Source: Apoda limacodes
Lineage: Eukaryota; Arthropoda; Insecta; Lepidoptera; Limacodidae
NCBI GenBank assembly: GCA_946406115.1
Contig: OX291547.1
Span: 11,289,001 to 11,353,000 of the forward strand
Reading direction: 5' to 3'
DNA length: 64,000 nucleotides
Of this stretch, positions 34,263-45,235 are shown piece after piece. The notes below the pieces were generated by a model that saw nothing but the letters and a program-made list of their open reading frames with translations, was not told the DNA's origin and ran no database searches. The first letter of the stretch is position 1. Every line of letters begins with the position of its first letter. Both the position numbers and the translations under genes were made by a program.

Positions 34263-35579
34263 AGTATGGATTATATTTTAACTACAGTTATACTTCGCCA
34301 ACATGCAAGTAGAATTTATTTTCTCAAAGTCGATGGTATAAACGCTACGATCTATAGAAATCGAGCAAAAATAATAAAAAAAAAAAACAGAAGGAACCCT
34401 AGGTGAAAACAAAGTAATAGTGCTGGCGAGAAATGCGTCAACTAGGGATGTCAGCAACGAAAAGGTCAGAACAACGTTTGCCAGTTCTGCTAGTGCAATG
34501 TATCCATAGGTCAGTATCTCATACGGTCAGACAGACAAAAGAGTGACAGCAATAGGTATTTAACTTTGTAGGACAACCAGTATATTAATATTATTGATCT
34601 ATATACTATTATTCTGCTTTAGTTTCATCAGATTTTTTATTAAGCATATATACATACCTACACAGATCTTACTGAAGTATAAATGAAAATAATTTATTTC
34701 TTTATTTAGAATTGAACCAGCATATTATTAATCAAAGGCAAATTATTTCACATATTCGAGTAGCCTTTCCAAATCTATTTTCTTACCTAATCCATACTCG
34801 AAACAAGTAGCTAACATAGTTAATTATATTAAAGTGGCCATTTCCTATGGTAATTATTTATCGTTTTTTTTTATAAAGTAGCGTGGCATGTGAAGTTGCT
34901 GCTTATCCGCTTAGTGTGAAACTGTCTACAAAATTTATTAATACCAGAAAATTGTGTAGATGGTCGGTTACCCTCATTATGTCTCTTTTAATAAAACGTG
35001 ACAGACAAACACATAACCTCATTGGTAAATTTATTTAAGGCCGGTCCACTAGAGCCGCCATTTGATATTTTTATTTATTGTTCGCAGATAGCGTATTTCA
35101 AAAATTTTATTGAATGAAATATGATATTAGTTATAAGATTATTTTTAAAACGTTTCCTATTGTTTCCATAATATATATCAGAGTTGTTAAAAGTGATAAA
35201 AGTGGCCACTACAATAAAATAATTAAAAGATCAAAAATCCTAAAATTTTTCGCTATATTTAGTATCTATATAGTTCAGTCAAGTATATTCAAAATAATAA
35301 ATAAATAAACTTCATGTTGACAACATCTGACATGAAAATTAAAATGAAAAGTAAAAAATAAAGAGGTTAGTTTCAGTCAAAAGATGTCTTCATGTATACC
35401 AATGGATTTTGATAACATTGATTGAGCGTTAATTAGGCTGAAATAATTTAGGAATGTATTTAGTTATTTTATATTAAGGAATACAAGACAACTAAAAAAT
35501 ATTTTTAATTTTGATTTTATTATCAGAGTTGCCAGAAATATAAGAGACTATATAAATATATACTTTTTACAGTCCTAAG
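34263..35579. other. No gene seen
   Basis: A+T-rich DNA. The part from 34,395 to 34,520 (GATGTCAGCAACG, GTATCCATAGG) may be a very decayed LINE tail. The frame at 35,114-35,308 is unrecognised. Confidence 0.45.
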
Positions 35580-37150
35580 CAATGTGCTCCTTATTTAAGT
35601 AAAGCCAAATTAGATAACTTATTTAATAGCCTTCCAGAACCAATGATAGAAGCAGGAGATTTTACTGCTTTGCATGCAGTATGGAGCTGTGACTCTTTAG
35701 ATGGCAGAGAAAATTATGTACTGCAAAGTGTTGATGACTTCGGTCTCGTTATCCTTAAAATTGGTAAAAGAAAACAATAGGTTCTTACAAAAAGCGCCAA
35801 AATGCTCTGGATATAACAATAGTTCCTCCATCATTATCTCTTTCCTCAGAGTGGTACTCGTATGTTGGTGATGATCCTTTAGGTAGCTATCACTTTCCTG
35901 TAATATCAAAATTTTATAGCCATCCATATCATTATTATATCATATCATATCATTATTTATATCCAAGACTTTCTACAAATAGTCATTTAATAGAGTGGTC
36001 CAATTATACTAAATATATCCATATTTTTTTAAATGATTTTCAGTTTAACTTAACTGATCCCCTGAAAGCATATGATACGTTAACAAATTTTTTAAATCAG
36101 CTACTCCCTATCAGTATCATACTAGTTCTTCTATTACATCTAGCAGACAACGCAAAAAGTTAGCTCTATCCTGGTGGAATCATAGATTTACTGAAGCCGT
36201 AACTTATTCTAAAAATGCTTACCTACAATGCGTTTAAAGTGACCCTACAGAGGAAAATTACGTATACTTTATGAAAATGTAGACATACAAAAGGCTTATT
36301 TAAAAAAAAAAGAAATCTAAGTTGGACTCAATTCTGTGAATCTATAAACAGGAACACACCTTTATCTTTAATATTAAATAAAATAAAATTTTTTTTAGAA
36401 AACCTATACCCCTAGCATTAATACAACAAATACAGACACTGTATGGGCACATGACATTTTACACAAGTACACATCGGACACATTTGAACTCCCTTTATCA
36501 CCTACTTCTTCAGCATATAATAGCTAATAATCCCTTCTCCTTAACTGAATTAAATTTTAATGCATTTTAGGAATTTTTAATTTATTATGGGATAAGTGAC
36601 CTCCACCTAATGATTGGAAAATTGATATTATTGATCCTTTATTAAAACTTGGCCAAGAGCCTGATTCTGCTGCCTCTTATAGACCTACAACACTTACTTC
36701 CTGTACGGGTTAAATTTTTAAACAACTTTCAAAGTTTCGTTAATATTTTACATACAAAATAATAATCTTTTACCTTCAAATTAAAAAAAAAGGATTTAGG
36801 CGAGGTAAATCAGCTCAAGAAAGTATTATACATCTGCATCTTGATATATATAATTTCAATAAAAATAAAGAAGTTATATTTTTTGATATTGTAGGTGCAT
36901 TTAATAATGTCAATCATCATATCTGCATTATAAACCATTAATGTGTCTGAAAAAATATACATTGGTTGTTTATTTATAAATATACCTACATAGGATTGAG
37001 CCTAGATTATCTCATATCGGGGTTTCCCAGGGTGGTACTTCAAGTTCTTTGATTTTTATTCTTTATATTCACAATTATTATATTCTTTATTCAATATTAG
37101 GTGCAACTGTCCACAATCTACAATATGCAGATGAATGAATTATTAATGCT
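35580..37150 (+). pseudogene. Decayed jockey-like LINE ORF2 (endonuclease and RT)
   Basis: Shifting frames give, in order: an endonuclease part (LPEPMIEAGDFTALHAVW, with the GDF.A..W motif; then DLTIVPPSLSLSS-like sequence near 35,815 and SYHFPVIS near 35,887), a linker with LSWWNHRFTEAV (36,170) typical of non-LTR elements, and reverse transcriptase motifs: SYRPTTLTSCTG (36,677), GFRRGKSAQESIIHLHLDIY (36,792), FFDIVGAFNNVNHH (36,880), then RLSHIGVSQGGTSSSLIFIL (37,011) and LQYADE (37,118), where the catalytic YADD reads YADE before a stop. More than ten stops and frameshifts are present. Everything after the YADE motif is missing. Confidence 0.85.
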
Positions 37151-37760
37151 TCGGGTTCATGTATCAACTGTATAGTTATTAGTTTTTTTCATTTTATAAT
37201 AAATAAATATTATTGTAATTTTTGTATTGTTAATTTGTAAAATTGTTGAATTGTAAATCAAAGTAACAAACGTGAAAAAAAATTAAATACAAATAAATCA
37301 AAATACAAAGAAAAATAACTGAACATGTGTTTTGAGAGTCAAGTCCTTCCTATTCAGGTGAAAATAATTAAATAGAAATACAATAAAATTACATTGTTTT
37401 AAAGTGGTAGAGAGACGAATTAAACTAATCTGTAATTTAACTACATTTTTACAGATGTAAACACATATATATACGAACGCACACATACTAGCATACCATA
37501 TAACTTCACTTAATGTATTAATAAATAATAAATAACTAAAGAATTATAAAATATATTTGTATTCATGTGTAATAATAGAATTGTGTGTGTGTGTGTATAT
37601 TTGTAGGTAAGTAATTTAAATACAAGTAGATAGATTCTAAAAGTTTTTTTCATTTTATACAGAATAAAATCTGCCGTAACAAATTAAAGGGAAATAAAAG
37701 ATAATAAAAAATGGATTTGATATCGTTATTTTTTACTGCCTGGTATGTAAGCTGTTGTAG
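37151..37760. other. No gene seen; TG microsatellite near 37,581
   Basis: A+T-rich DNA between two LINE remnants. GTGTGTGTGTGTATA lies at about 37,583. The right side may be the 3' untranslated region of the minus-strand LINE. Confidence 0.5.
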
Positions 37761-39625
37761 TTAGTTTCTAATTAAGTTGTATAAATTACGGTTGTAAATG
37801 TCTTTACTCTTAGTTTCGTCTAGCTTATTGTATAAATTGGCACTCTGGTATGCGTATTGTTTATAAGTATTAAAATTCTCAATAAGGAAGACATTGGTTT
37901 TCCTTCGTTTCTTGTCAGGAACCGCAACATAAGGATTATACCTATGCTTGCGATTGATTTTCCGATGAACGTACTACAGCTGCCTGACAGTTCATAGTCT
38001 CCGTACAGCACCGCAGTGGTATACCTGAACGGCTTATTTGTCATAACTTTTAGAACCGCTCTTTGAGCCCTTTCTAGATCAAGAAAAGACGTTTTAGGTA
38101 TTCCACCCCAAGTTGAAACACAGTAGGTTAAAATAAATTGTGCTTAACCATAATATACAGACTTCAGTGTTGAAAACTCTGCTGATTTTCTTAATCTCTC
38201 AAACACAAATATGATTTTCCTTTTTCTTCCAGTTATTGCCTTAATTTGTTCGTTCCAGTGTAGATGATTGTCAATGTATATTCCTAAGTACTTGGTACCG
38301 TTCGCATATAATCGCGACATGAACGATTGGAGATATGAAGTCCACATTAACGAGCCCTTAAGCAAAAGGAATCAGGAGGTAGTTGACGGTTATCTTTGAT
38401 AGAAAAGGTAATTAATTCCGACTTAGCCACATTCAGAGCGAGAAGTTTAGATCTCAGCCAAAGCATAATCTCATGAAAAATTTTCGGCTTCAATCCTACA
38501 AAGACACAAGTCTGCGCGTTCACCGTTAAGAAAACCCCATTCACTGTGGTCCGACAATTCCAGAACATTCCCCTCTCCATCTCCACGAGCATTGGGATTC
38601 TAGGTGTTGACATCTCCAGCGATGTTCAGTTTCGAGATTATTTGCAAAAAACGGTGAAGCTGGCGTCCAAAAAACTAGGTGTACTCAACGGAGTGAGGCA
38701 ATACTACACGTTGGGGCAGAGGTTGCTGCTTTACAAGTCGCAAGTTCGGGCTCATATCGAGTACTGCTGCCATCTCTGTGCGGGTTCTCTGGTTACCAGC
38801 TCGGCCCTTTTGAATCGGTTCAACGACGGGCTATAAGACTTGTCGACGATCCTCAACTCACTTGCAGTATCATGCCCTAAAGTCTGAGAAGAGACTTTGC
38901 CTCCCTGTGTGTGTTCTGCCGCTTGTACAATGGGATGTGTTCTGAGGAATTGTTCGAAATGATGCCCACGGTTACTTTCTACCATAGCACCGTTCACCAT
39001 CAGCAGGGAATTCATTCTCACAATAGTCGCGTACAGCACGATTTCAGACAAACTTCCTCCCGCAAACGCTTGGATTGTGGAATGAGCTCCCTGGCAAGGT
39101 TTTCTCTAAGAACTACAGAATGGGGTTCTTCAAGAAAAAAGTTATTGCATTTTTGAAGGGTCGGCAACGCTCCTCGATTATTTTACCGTTCGGTATAAAC
39201 ATCTTGCAGAGGTTGTTCATGTATATCAGAAGTAAGGTTGGGCCGAGGTCACTTCCCTGTGGTACACCATAATTAAGGACACATTTGTCGCTTAAAATAT
39301 TATCAATCTTAATAATTTGACGGCGGCCAGTTAAATAGCTTCGAAAAAGGTAAAAATGTACACCTCATACCCGCCACTTCAAGTTTAGCTAGAAGAAGAG
39401 GAATTGAAACTGTATCGAAAGCCTTAAATAAATCAAGGAAGATTCCCAAGCATTTTGTTCGACTGTCAAGCTTTGTAGAGATAAAATCAGTTAGAATAAT
39501 AACCACATCTTCTGTGGAATGTCATTTTCTAAAGCCAAACTATTTTTCACGTAGGATATTATGTTTTTCCAGGAGCATAATTAACCTATTGTTTAGGATA
39601 TTTTTTATGATTTGGTTCGCATAGT
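37761..39625 (-). pseudogene. Jockey-like LINE RT remnant with a nested LINE piece
   Basis: Read on the minus strand from 39,625: NQIIKNILNNRLIMLLEKHN, FGFRKWHSTEDVVIILTDFI, then FLDLFKAFDTVSIPLLLAKL (RT motif A region), YGVPQGSDLGPTLLLIYMNN (motif B), a break where the catalytic YADD segment should be, then WLRSKLLALNVAKSELITFS, TKYLGIYIDNHLHWNEQI, PFRYTTAVLYGDYELSGSC and, near the end, ANLYNKLDETKSKDIYNRNL then YNLIRN and a stop at 37,761-37,763. Frameshifts and at least one in-frame stop occur. The break holds plus-strand LINE sequence (38,485-39,176), so the two halves are one old copy. Confidence 0.85.
38485..39176 (+). pseudogene. CR1/jockey-type LINE ORF2 piece inside another LINE
   Basis: The plus strand encodes FNPTKTQVCAFTVKKTPFTV, then SIGILGVDISSDVQFRDYL, KLASKKLGVLNGVRQYYTLG, YKSQVRAHIEYCCHLCAGSL, then frameshifted equivalents of LRRDFASLCVFYRLY, CSEELFEMMP and ..LWNELPGKVFS... 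It is the same family as 40,727-41,258 and extends further 5'. It stops at GGGTCGGCAACGCT without the 3' tail. At the junctions about 35 codons of the host LINE, including its YADD motif, are missing, so this is not a clean insertion. Confidence 0.85.
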
Positions 39626-40726
39626 AAAATATGTCATAAATTAGAAGTTTTACAGAACTTGCTTCTCATGCATGCGAGCCCATAATAATATTGAAAAAAA
39701 AAACATTACTTTTTAGGTGTCACTACATCTGAAATACATTTCTAAATTTAAAGTAAGAATAACATATATTCTTAAAGTTGGTATAACGTACGGTCTATCA
39801 AATGATGCAAATGTTATTAAAAAATCTCTTTATTATCTCTATTCCTGCTGGTGATACTGAAATAAGGTTATCTAGTAAAAAAATGTAAAATTTCTTACAA
39901 TTATGTTATAGCTACTTCTAGATATTTATTCTTAAATTGAAATTGAAATATTGAAGTTGTATTTTATTATAACTGCCACAAAATTAGAAATGATAAATGT
40001 GTTAGAGCATTATTTACCTCCTAGATAAGTTTTAGTGTCTAATAAATCACGCTTACGCATAGGTGGTCAGCTATCATTTTTCACACCTTTCTAAACATGC
40101 CACATTACATTAATCGATGTTTTAGCACCTAAAAAAAACATCAAAATTCAGAACTAAAAACATCAGTCTAGATAATTTATATTACATACATTCTTAAACT
40201 CAAAACCCGGTTCATTCTTTTGACTTAATGCACAAATATTTTATGTTCAACGAACATTCTTGGACCAAGCTTGTCTGAACAGGGCTTTCGATAGCCATAT
40301 CTGAGGATTGACAGATTTCAGATGTTAAATGTAACTAATACATTGTAGTTAGAGTAAACGTCTGCCATAAATTATAATTCCCTTCCAACTTTTGTTAATT
40401 TATGTTGCAAGTGGTCAACATTTTTCAAATAACTATAGTTACAAATATTTAAAACCTAATACAATGTTGGTATTAAAAGGAATAAAATAATTTAACATAC
40501 TTCTGATACATTGTTATTGGCTTAAACGTGAGTTATAAATAAATGGAATGCCCATTCTGTTTTTGTAAATTTATAATTTAAATGGTCTACAATTTCTAGG
40601 TACAGTATTTAATATTCTAAAGCTCAAGAATACTGTTAAAATGTATGAAGTATTTTATTTACTTATTACAACGCTTTTTTCCTTTTAAATTTATTTATGG
40701 AAATTAAAGATGCCGCTTCTTCACAG
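39626..40726. other. No gene seen
   Basis: A+T-rich DNA, no recognised feature. Confidence 0.5.
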
Positions 40727-41258
40727 ATATGGAGAACTGCTGCCATCTCTGGGCAGGTGCACCCGGATACCAGCTTGGCCCTTTTGACTCGGTTCAACGA
40801 CGGGCTGTGAGAATTGTCGACGAAACCAAACTCACTTGCGGTATCGAGCCCTTAAGTCTGAGGAGAGACTTTGCCTCCCTGTGTGTGTTCTACCGCTTGT
40901 ACCATGGGTTATGTTCTGAGGAATTGTTCGAAATGATGCCCACGGCTACTTTCTACCATCGCACCGCTCGCCATCGGCAGGGAATTCATTCTCACACTTT
41001 AGAACCTAAATGGTCGCCTACAGTACGGTTTCAGAGAAACTTCCTCCCGCGAACGCTTAAGTTGTGGAATGAGCTCCCTGCCAAGGTTTTCTCTAAGGAC
41101 TACAGTATGGAGTTCTTCAAGAAAGAAGTTATTAGATTTCTGAAGGGTCGGCACGGCGCAAGTTATACCCCTGGTGTTGAAAGCGTCCATAGGCTACGGT
41201 GACCGCTTACCATCAGGCGGACCGTAAGCTTGTTTGCCACCTTAGTGGTATAAAAAAA
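40727..41258 (+). pseudogene. CR1/jockey-type LINE, 5'-truncated, with 157 open codons
   Basis: The best-preserved LINE in the window. The last 157 codons of ORF2 are open (40,729-41,202): MENCCHLWAGAPGYQLGPFD, VQRRAVRIVDETKLTCGIEP, LSLRRDFASLCVFYRLYHGL, CSEELFEMMPTATFYHRTAR, NFLPRTLKLWNELPAKVFSK and EVIRFLKGR. This is the region C-terminal to the reverse transcriptase in a LINE family common in Lepidoptera. The 3' untranslated region follows (GTGACCGCTTACCATCAGGC, TTTGCCACCTTAGTGGTATA) with a short A tail. Everything upstream, including the polymerase, is absent: a dead-on-arrival copy. The initial Met is only the first internal one. The minus-strand frame 40,999-41,190 is a shadow. Confidence 0.9.
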
Positions 41259-41411
41259 GTTTCCTCAAGAGACAAAGTTTTTTTTAATAGTCAAGTTCTT
41301 TTGGCATCAAATAAACAACTTATAACCAAAATTAAGCTTACTCATCACCAAATGTTACAATTAAATATGGCGATGACCTCAATGTAAGCAATGGTAAGTA
41401 TCTAGAATTGA

Positions 41412-41640
41412 AGAGGTTGTTCATTAATTACGTAAGGGTCCCGAGGGGGAGAAGGGATATTGAAAATCTCTACATGGCCTTACCTCGGGAGGGAGGGGGT
41501 CTAAAAGCCATTTTTACCTAATATTTTATTATGCGTGTGGAGGGAGAGGACGCGAGAAATCTTATGTAACCTTACATAGGGTTGGAAAGGTCAAAAATGG
41601 CTAAAATCATCTTAACGTGATTAATGACCGACCCGAAATG
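41412..41640. mobile_element. G-rich MITE with imperfect inverted ends
   Basis: The left end GGTTGTTCATTAATTACGTA then AGG matches the inverse of the right end, GGGTCGGTCATTAATCACGT then TAAG. Between them the plus strand carries G-runs (CCGAGGGGGAGAAGGG, CGGGAGGGAGGGGGTC, TGGAGGGAGAGGACG). I recognise this as a common lepidopteran short TIR repeat. No coding sequence. Confidence 0.65.
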
Positions 41641-42038
41641 AATCGAAAATAAATGGCTTGCATACGAGATCATTTATGATTTTCGTACGATTAGGATTGG
41701 AATTGTTTTTTATTATCAGACCCTAGATCTGAAAAGTATATTTTAGCATGCTACTGCAAAAAATACTTTGCACTACACCTGTTCGATAGAGGTGTGTAGC
41801 TTGCAAGCTGAAAAAAAAATTAGCTCACTTGTGTTTAAACGCATTTCAAATGTATCAAGTATATCTACCTATCTCTAGGTCACTAAACAAAGAACATACA
41901 GATTATATCTGCTCATATAATATATTCCTCGTTTTAACCATTGTTGATCTAGCTGAAATCCACATTAATTGTTGATCACCTTAATATGTATATAACAACG
42001 ATGTAGTTGGTTGGATGATTTTCACCAGCAAGACTTGT

Positions 42039-42112
42039 GCCTCGATAGCTCAATTGGTAGAGCACTTACACGGAATGTAAAGAGTTGCAGGTTCAAGTCC
42101 TGGCTCGAGGTT
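42039..42112 (+). tRNA. tRNA-like gene, anticodon uncertain, possibly a pseudogene
   Basis: A cloverleaf can be drawn. Acceptor GCCTCGA (42,039-42,045) pairs with TCGAGGT (42,105-42,111) with one G-T wobble. D arm GCTC/GAGC encloses AATTGGTA. The T loop is TTCAAGT with CAGG/CCTG stem. A box TAGCTCAATTGG and B box GGTTCAAGTCC are good. The anticodon arm is odd: CTTAC with GTAAA has one mismatch, and the loop ACGGAAT lacks the universal U33. By position the anticodon reads GGA (Ser), but there is no long variable arm as tRNA-Ser requires. The T stem has a further mismatch or bulge. A decayed tRNA or a tRNA-derived element is likely. Confidence 0.5.
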
Positions 42113-42116
42113 AATC

Positions 42117-42120
42117 TTTT
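42117..42120 (+). terminator. Possible Pol III terminator (TTTT)
   Basis: Four T residues begin five bases after the tRNA-like gene, the minimal signal for RNA polymerase III termination. T-runs are common in this DNA, so this is weak evidence. Confidence 0.35.
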
Positions 42121-42648
42121 GACTGCATTTTTGTTATGAACATATTTATTTACATTGATTATATAGTCATTATTATGGCATGTATTTTCTTCTCAGACTC
42201 AAACTATCACGGAGGCAGTTAAGGAAAGGGGTTTGCACACACTACTCTATAACTCTATAAATACATCCTTTTATTATTAATACACCGGAACAAACTCACC
42301 ATCTACAAATAAACCCTAGAGGTTTCTCCTAGATGACTATAGCCTTATACCTACAATTAAAAAAAATAGAACTTTTCAGGTTGGATGTGTTGTTTCCTAC
42401 ATCGTAAGTAGATGTTAAATATATGTATACATAACAATAATTTAAATCAACCTGAATATAAGCATGAACCTGTTATTAGTATTAATCTAGGTTCGTAACT
42501 TCAAGAAATTAATAAGTATCTTCAAAATTCATTAATTACCAATCTATAGACACTAGTGATTTAATACGATTCACTCCATTACGTTGTTCTCTCTCTCACA
42601 CACGCAAAGTAACGTATTATTTGGTAAATATTGCGCTATTTGTAATTT
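42121..42648. other. No gene seen
   Basis: A+T-rich DNA with CTCTCTCTCACACACGC near 42,590. No recognised gene. Confidence 0.45.
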
Positions 42649-43157
42649 TGGTACCGTAGGTACCGTATTTTGGGCTTAGGTATAACTTTTACTCATAAGC
42701 TTAAATTTTTTAACAACTTTAGTATTTGATATTAATTTCGACCTTGATACCTCCACGCGTTCCTGAATAAAAGGATCTTGACAGACAGACAGAATAATTT
42801 ATAGCTAGAAATTTACAAGTTACGGATTTTTTCCTATACTTATGATCTTACGATGTGCTTCGTGTCAAATTTTATGATTCTAGGACAACAGGAAGTACCC
42901 CTTAGGTTTTAATCTATTTGTGAATAAATTTGACAAAAATGGCTGTATTTTTTACAGCTTCAAGGGAGTTTACGCGTTCCTGAGAAAAAGGGTCATGACA
43001 GATAGACAGACAGTCCGACATCAAATGTGTGTGTATGTGTGTGTGTGTGTTTTTTTTATTGTGATTGCGTACTTTTCGATGTAATAAACTATTATTGTTA
43101 CTGAGTTTTCTTGTTTAAGACGACGCGTCCGACTCGCACTGGGCCGATTTTTTTTCT
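42649..43157 (+). repeat. Lepidopteran repeat ending GACTCGCACTGGGCCGATTTTT
   Basis: The block contains TACCTCCACGCGTTCCTGAA, TTTATGATTCTAGGACAACA, AGGAAGTACCCCTTAGGTTT and ends GCGTCCGACTCGCACTGGGC then CGATTTTTTTT. These are internal and terminal motifs of the same repeat family as 55,151-55,425, here in a longer, rearranged form with an internal partial duplication (CGCGTTCCTGA occurs twice) and a TG microsatellite near 43,026-43,050. Non-coding. Confidence 0.7.
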
Positions 43158-43209
43158 ACTCATTATGCAATCTACTATACGTTTTACCTTCTGTCTTATA
43201 CAGAGTTTT

Positions 43210-43520
43210 TTAACTTCTGTTGAGAAGTTATTGGAATAGGTCCGAAAATCGAAATCGAAAATTTTGTGTTTTCTTTACGTTTCAAGACTTGGGGAATCAT
43301 TTGCAATCATTTTTAGAGTAATGTCTGTGTGTGTACGTATGTATGTAGACATATTTTGGCTTTCGATTCCTCAATAACTACTGGACCGAATCGCTCTGAT
43401 GACATATCAATCGATACGCCACGTCATGAACTAGATCTGAAAGGAGTCTGAAATAAATCGGTCCAGCGGTTTGTTTTTTATCCGTAAGAAACTGACTTTT
43501 TTATGCACGCAACATAAATT
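43210..43520 (+). repeat. Repeat with TCCTCAATAACTACTGGACC motif
   Basis: GGCTTTCGATTCCTCAATAA then CTACTGGACCGAATCG, TGAAATAAATCGGTCCAGCG and GTTTG are motifs that I recall from interspersed repeats of moths. Only partly preserved; no coding sequence. Confidence 0.45.
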
Positions 43521-43700
43521 TCATGTATAATTTCATGTAAGTAAATTTCATATAATAAATATAATAAAACGTAATAAAAGGTAGTTATTGTTTATCACTA
43601 AAATTAATAAAATTGAGAAGATAAACACACTTATCTAGTTAATAATTAGCTCATTAATAAACGTAAAAACGATAATTAACTACATATAGACTGTATATAT

Positions 43701-43814
43701 AGCGTGGCGACGCGTCGCCACGACATGCATCGCCACGCTAACTCGGACGAGTTAGCTAATTTCTAATACTATATTAAATCTCGTTTTAATATAGTATTAG
43801 AGATTAGCTAACTC
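43701..43814. repeat. Compound GC-rich palindrome and long hairpin
   Basis: Three inverted structures lie together. CGTGGCGACGCGTCGCCACG (43,703-43,722) is a perfect 20-bp palindrome. AGCGTGGCGA at 43,701-43,710 also pairs perfectly with TCGCCACGCT at 43,730-43,739. Finally GAGTTAGCTAATTTCTAATA and onward (43,749-43,778) pairs with 43,784-43,814 over about 30 bp with one mismatch around a 5-nt loop. It sits in very A+T-rich DNA. A transposon terminus is the likeliest source, but no target duplication was found. Confidence 0.85.
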
Positions 43815-44569
43815 CGCGCGGCTCTTGAAATAAAGGGAACCTTTTAACTAGTTTTACCTGAAAAATATCGAAATTCCCTCCCTATTTTGGCATGTAGGTG
43901 AATAATAAAATAATAACAGGTGAAAAAAAGTCTAAAAAGGTGAATGACATCAATCTTTAGTTTCAACCGATAAGCCAAATACAATTCTATGCATTAAGCT
44001 TAAAAAATTACGGATTTTGATTTTAACCCCATTAATGAATTTGGAAAAATCCTTTCTTAGTTATAACAGGAACCTTTGTTTCAAGTATAGGCCTACTAGT
44101 TTCAAGTCTAGGCCTACTAGTTTTGGCAACGCGTAAATATATCAGTCATTCAGTTTAATATTTTAGGTTCCAAATATAGGTTCAAAAATAGTATAATATA
44201 GGTTCCAAAGAACTAATATTGTGTAAATATTAGATTTAGAAGACATACATATAAGTACCCTCTAAAAAGCTTTCAATTATTATTTCAGAAAAAATTAAGG
44301 GTTGGGTAGGGTTCATAAAATTGGGACCAAAAAAAGTTTTAATAGGAATAATTAATTATTGTGTGGTTTTTCAATCAGTTTCTCAAATTTACCTCCCATT
44401 TTTCAATGAGCTTTGTGGCAGCCACTATTTTCCCTTAAAACCCTCTTAGGATTTCTAGTACATAATTTTGTTATTCACAGGTCCATTATTAGCCCTGTTA
44501 TATGTATGAACACCAAATTAGTTTTCATAACGAACCTAATAAAAATTTAGTCGTCCGTCCGCCCGTGCT
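43815..44569. other. No gene seen; 22-bp tandem pair at ~44,078-44,121
   Basis: A+T-rich DNA. The phrase AGGCCTACTAGTTTCAAGTC recurs directly as AGGCCTACTAGTTTT. Nothing coding recognised. Confidence 0.45.
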
Positions 44570-44835
44570 AGATTCTGTTATCTGCTTTTGATTCCTATAG
44601 GAACTGCTTACCTTATTATTATTGGTACCAGGGGAACTGTAGCTAAAGGAATTTGATTAAAGTTATTCCTTCAGGAACTTTGGAATATTCCGAGATAAAT
44701 GTAGCATATAACAATTCAGGGCACAAGCTATCTCCATTCCAAATTTCAACCAAATCAGTTCAGTTGAAATGACGTTAAAGGGTAAAAAACATACAAACTC
44801 ACAAACTTTCGCATTTATTATATTACTAACATAAT
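44570..44835 (-). mobile_element. Lep1-type Helitron fragment, decayed
   Basis: Contains AGTTATTCCTTCAGGAACTT, GCTATCTCCATTCCAAATTT, AAATCAGTTCAGTTGAAATG and ends CAAACTTTCGCATTTATTAT, in the order of the other minus-oriented copies. The CTAG end is degraded. Confidence 0.65.
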
Positions 44836-45235
44836 AATATGCTAAAACCTCATAAATTTAAGATTTATTCGAAGCATATTAGTGTCAGTGCTAAAGATCG
44901 TAAATTTTATAACCATGATAAAATTCAATAAAGATTAACAAGAAATTTCCAAAATTAAACTCTATAAAAACGCACCCATTTACCCTATTACCGTCAACAA
45001 TAAAAATGAGAGAGTTTTTTTTTTGTAAATAAGAATATGAAAGTAGCACAGTAGAGTCGTGTAGTGAATATGGTTAAAGTGTGAAGTTGTATACAATAAT
45101 TTAATAGTATATCATAGATAGTTGAGCTTTTATGTTTTATATGATTCCAATAAATTCTACTAGACCATAAATTAATAAATAAAAACTTTCTTTCCTGGCA
45201 GCAATCCTTTCATACCCTACTTTATTTATTAGTAA

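Noticed and set aside
38347..38613. Minus-strand 88-codon frame as one continuous LINE segment
   Set aside because: Above about 38,485 the minus frame reads the opposite strand of a plus-oriented LINE piece. Only its lower part is true minus-strand LINE sequence.
38752..39051. Minus-strand 99-codon frame
   Set aside because: It is the shadow of the plus-strand LINE coding sequence (..YCCHLCAGSL.., ..SEELFEMMP..).
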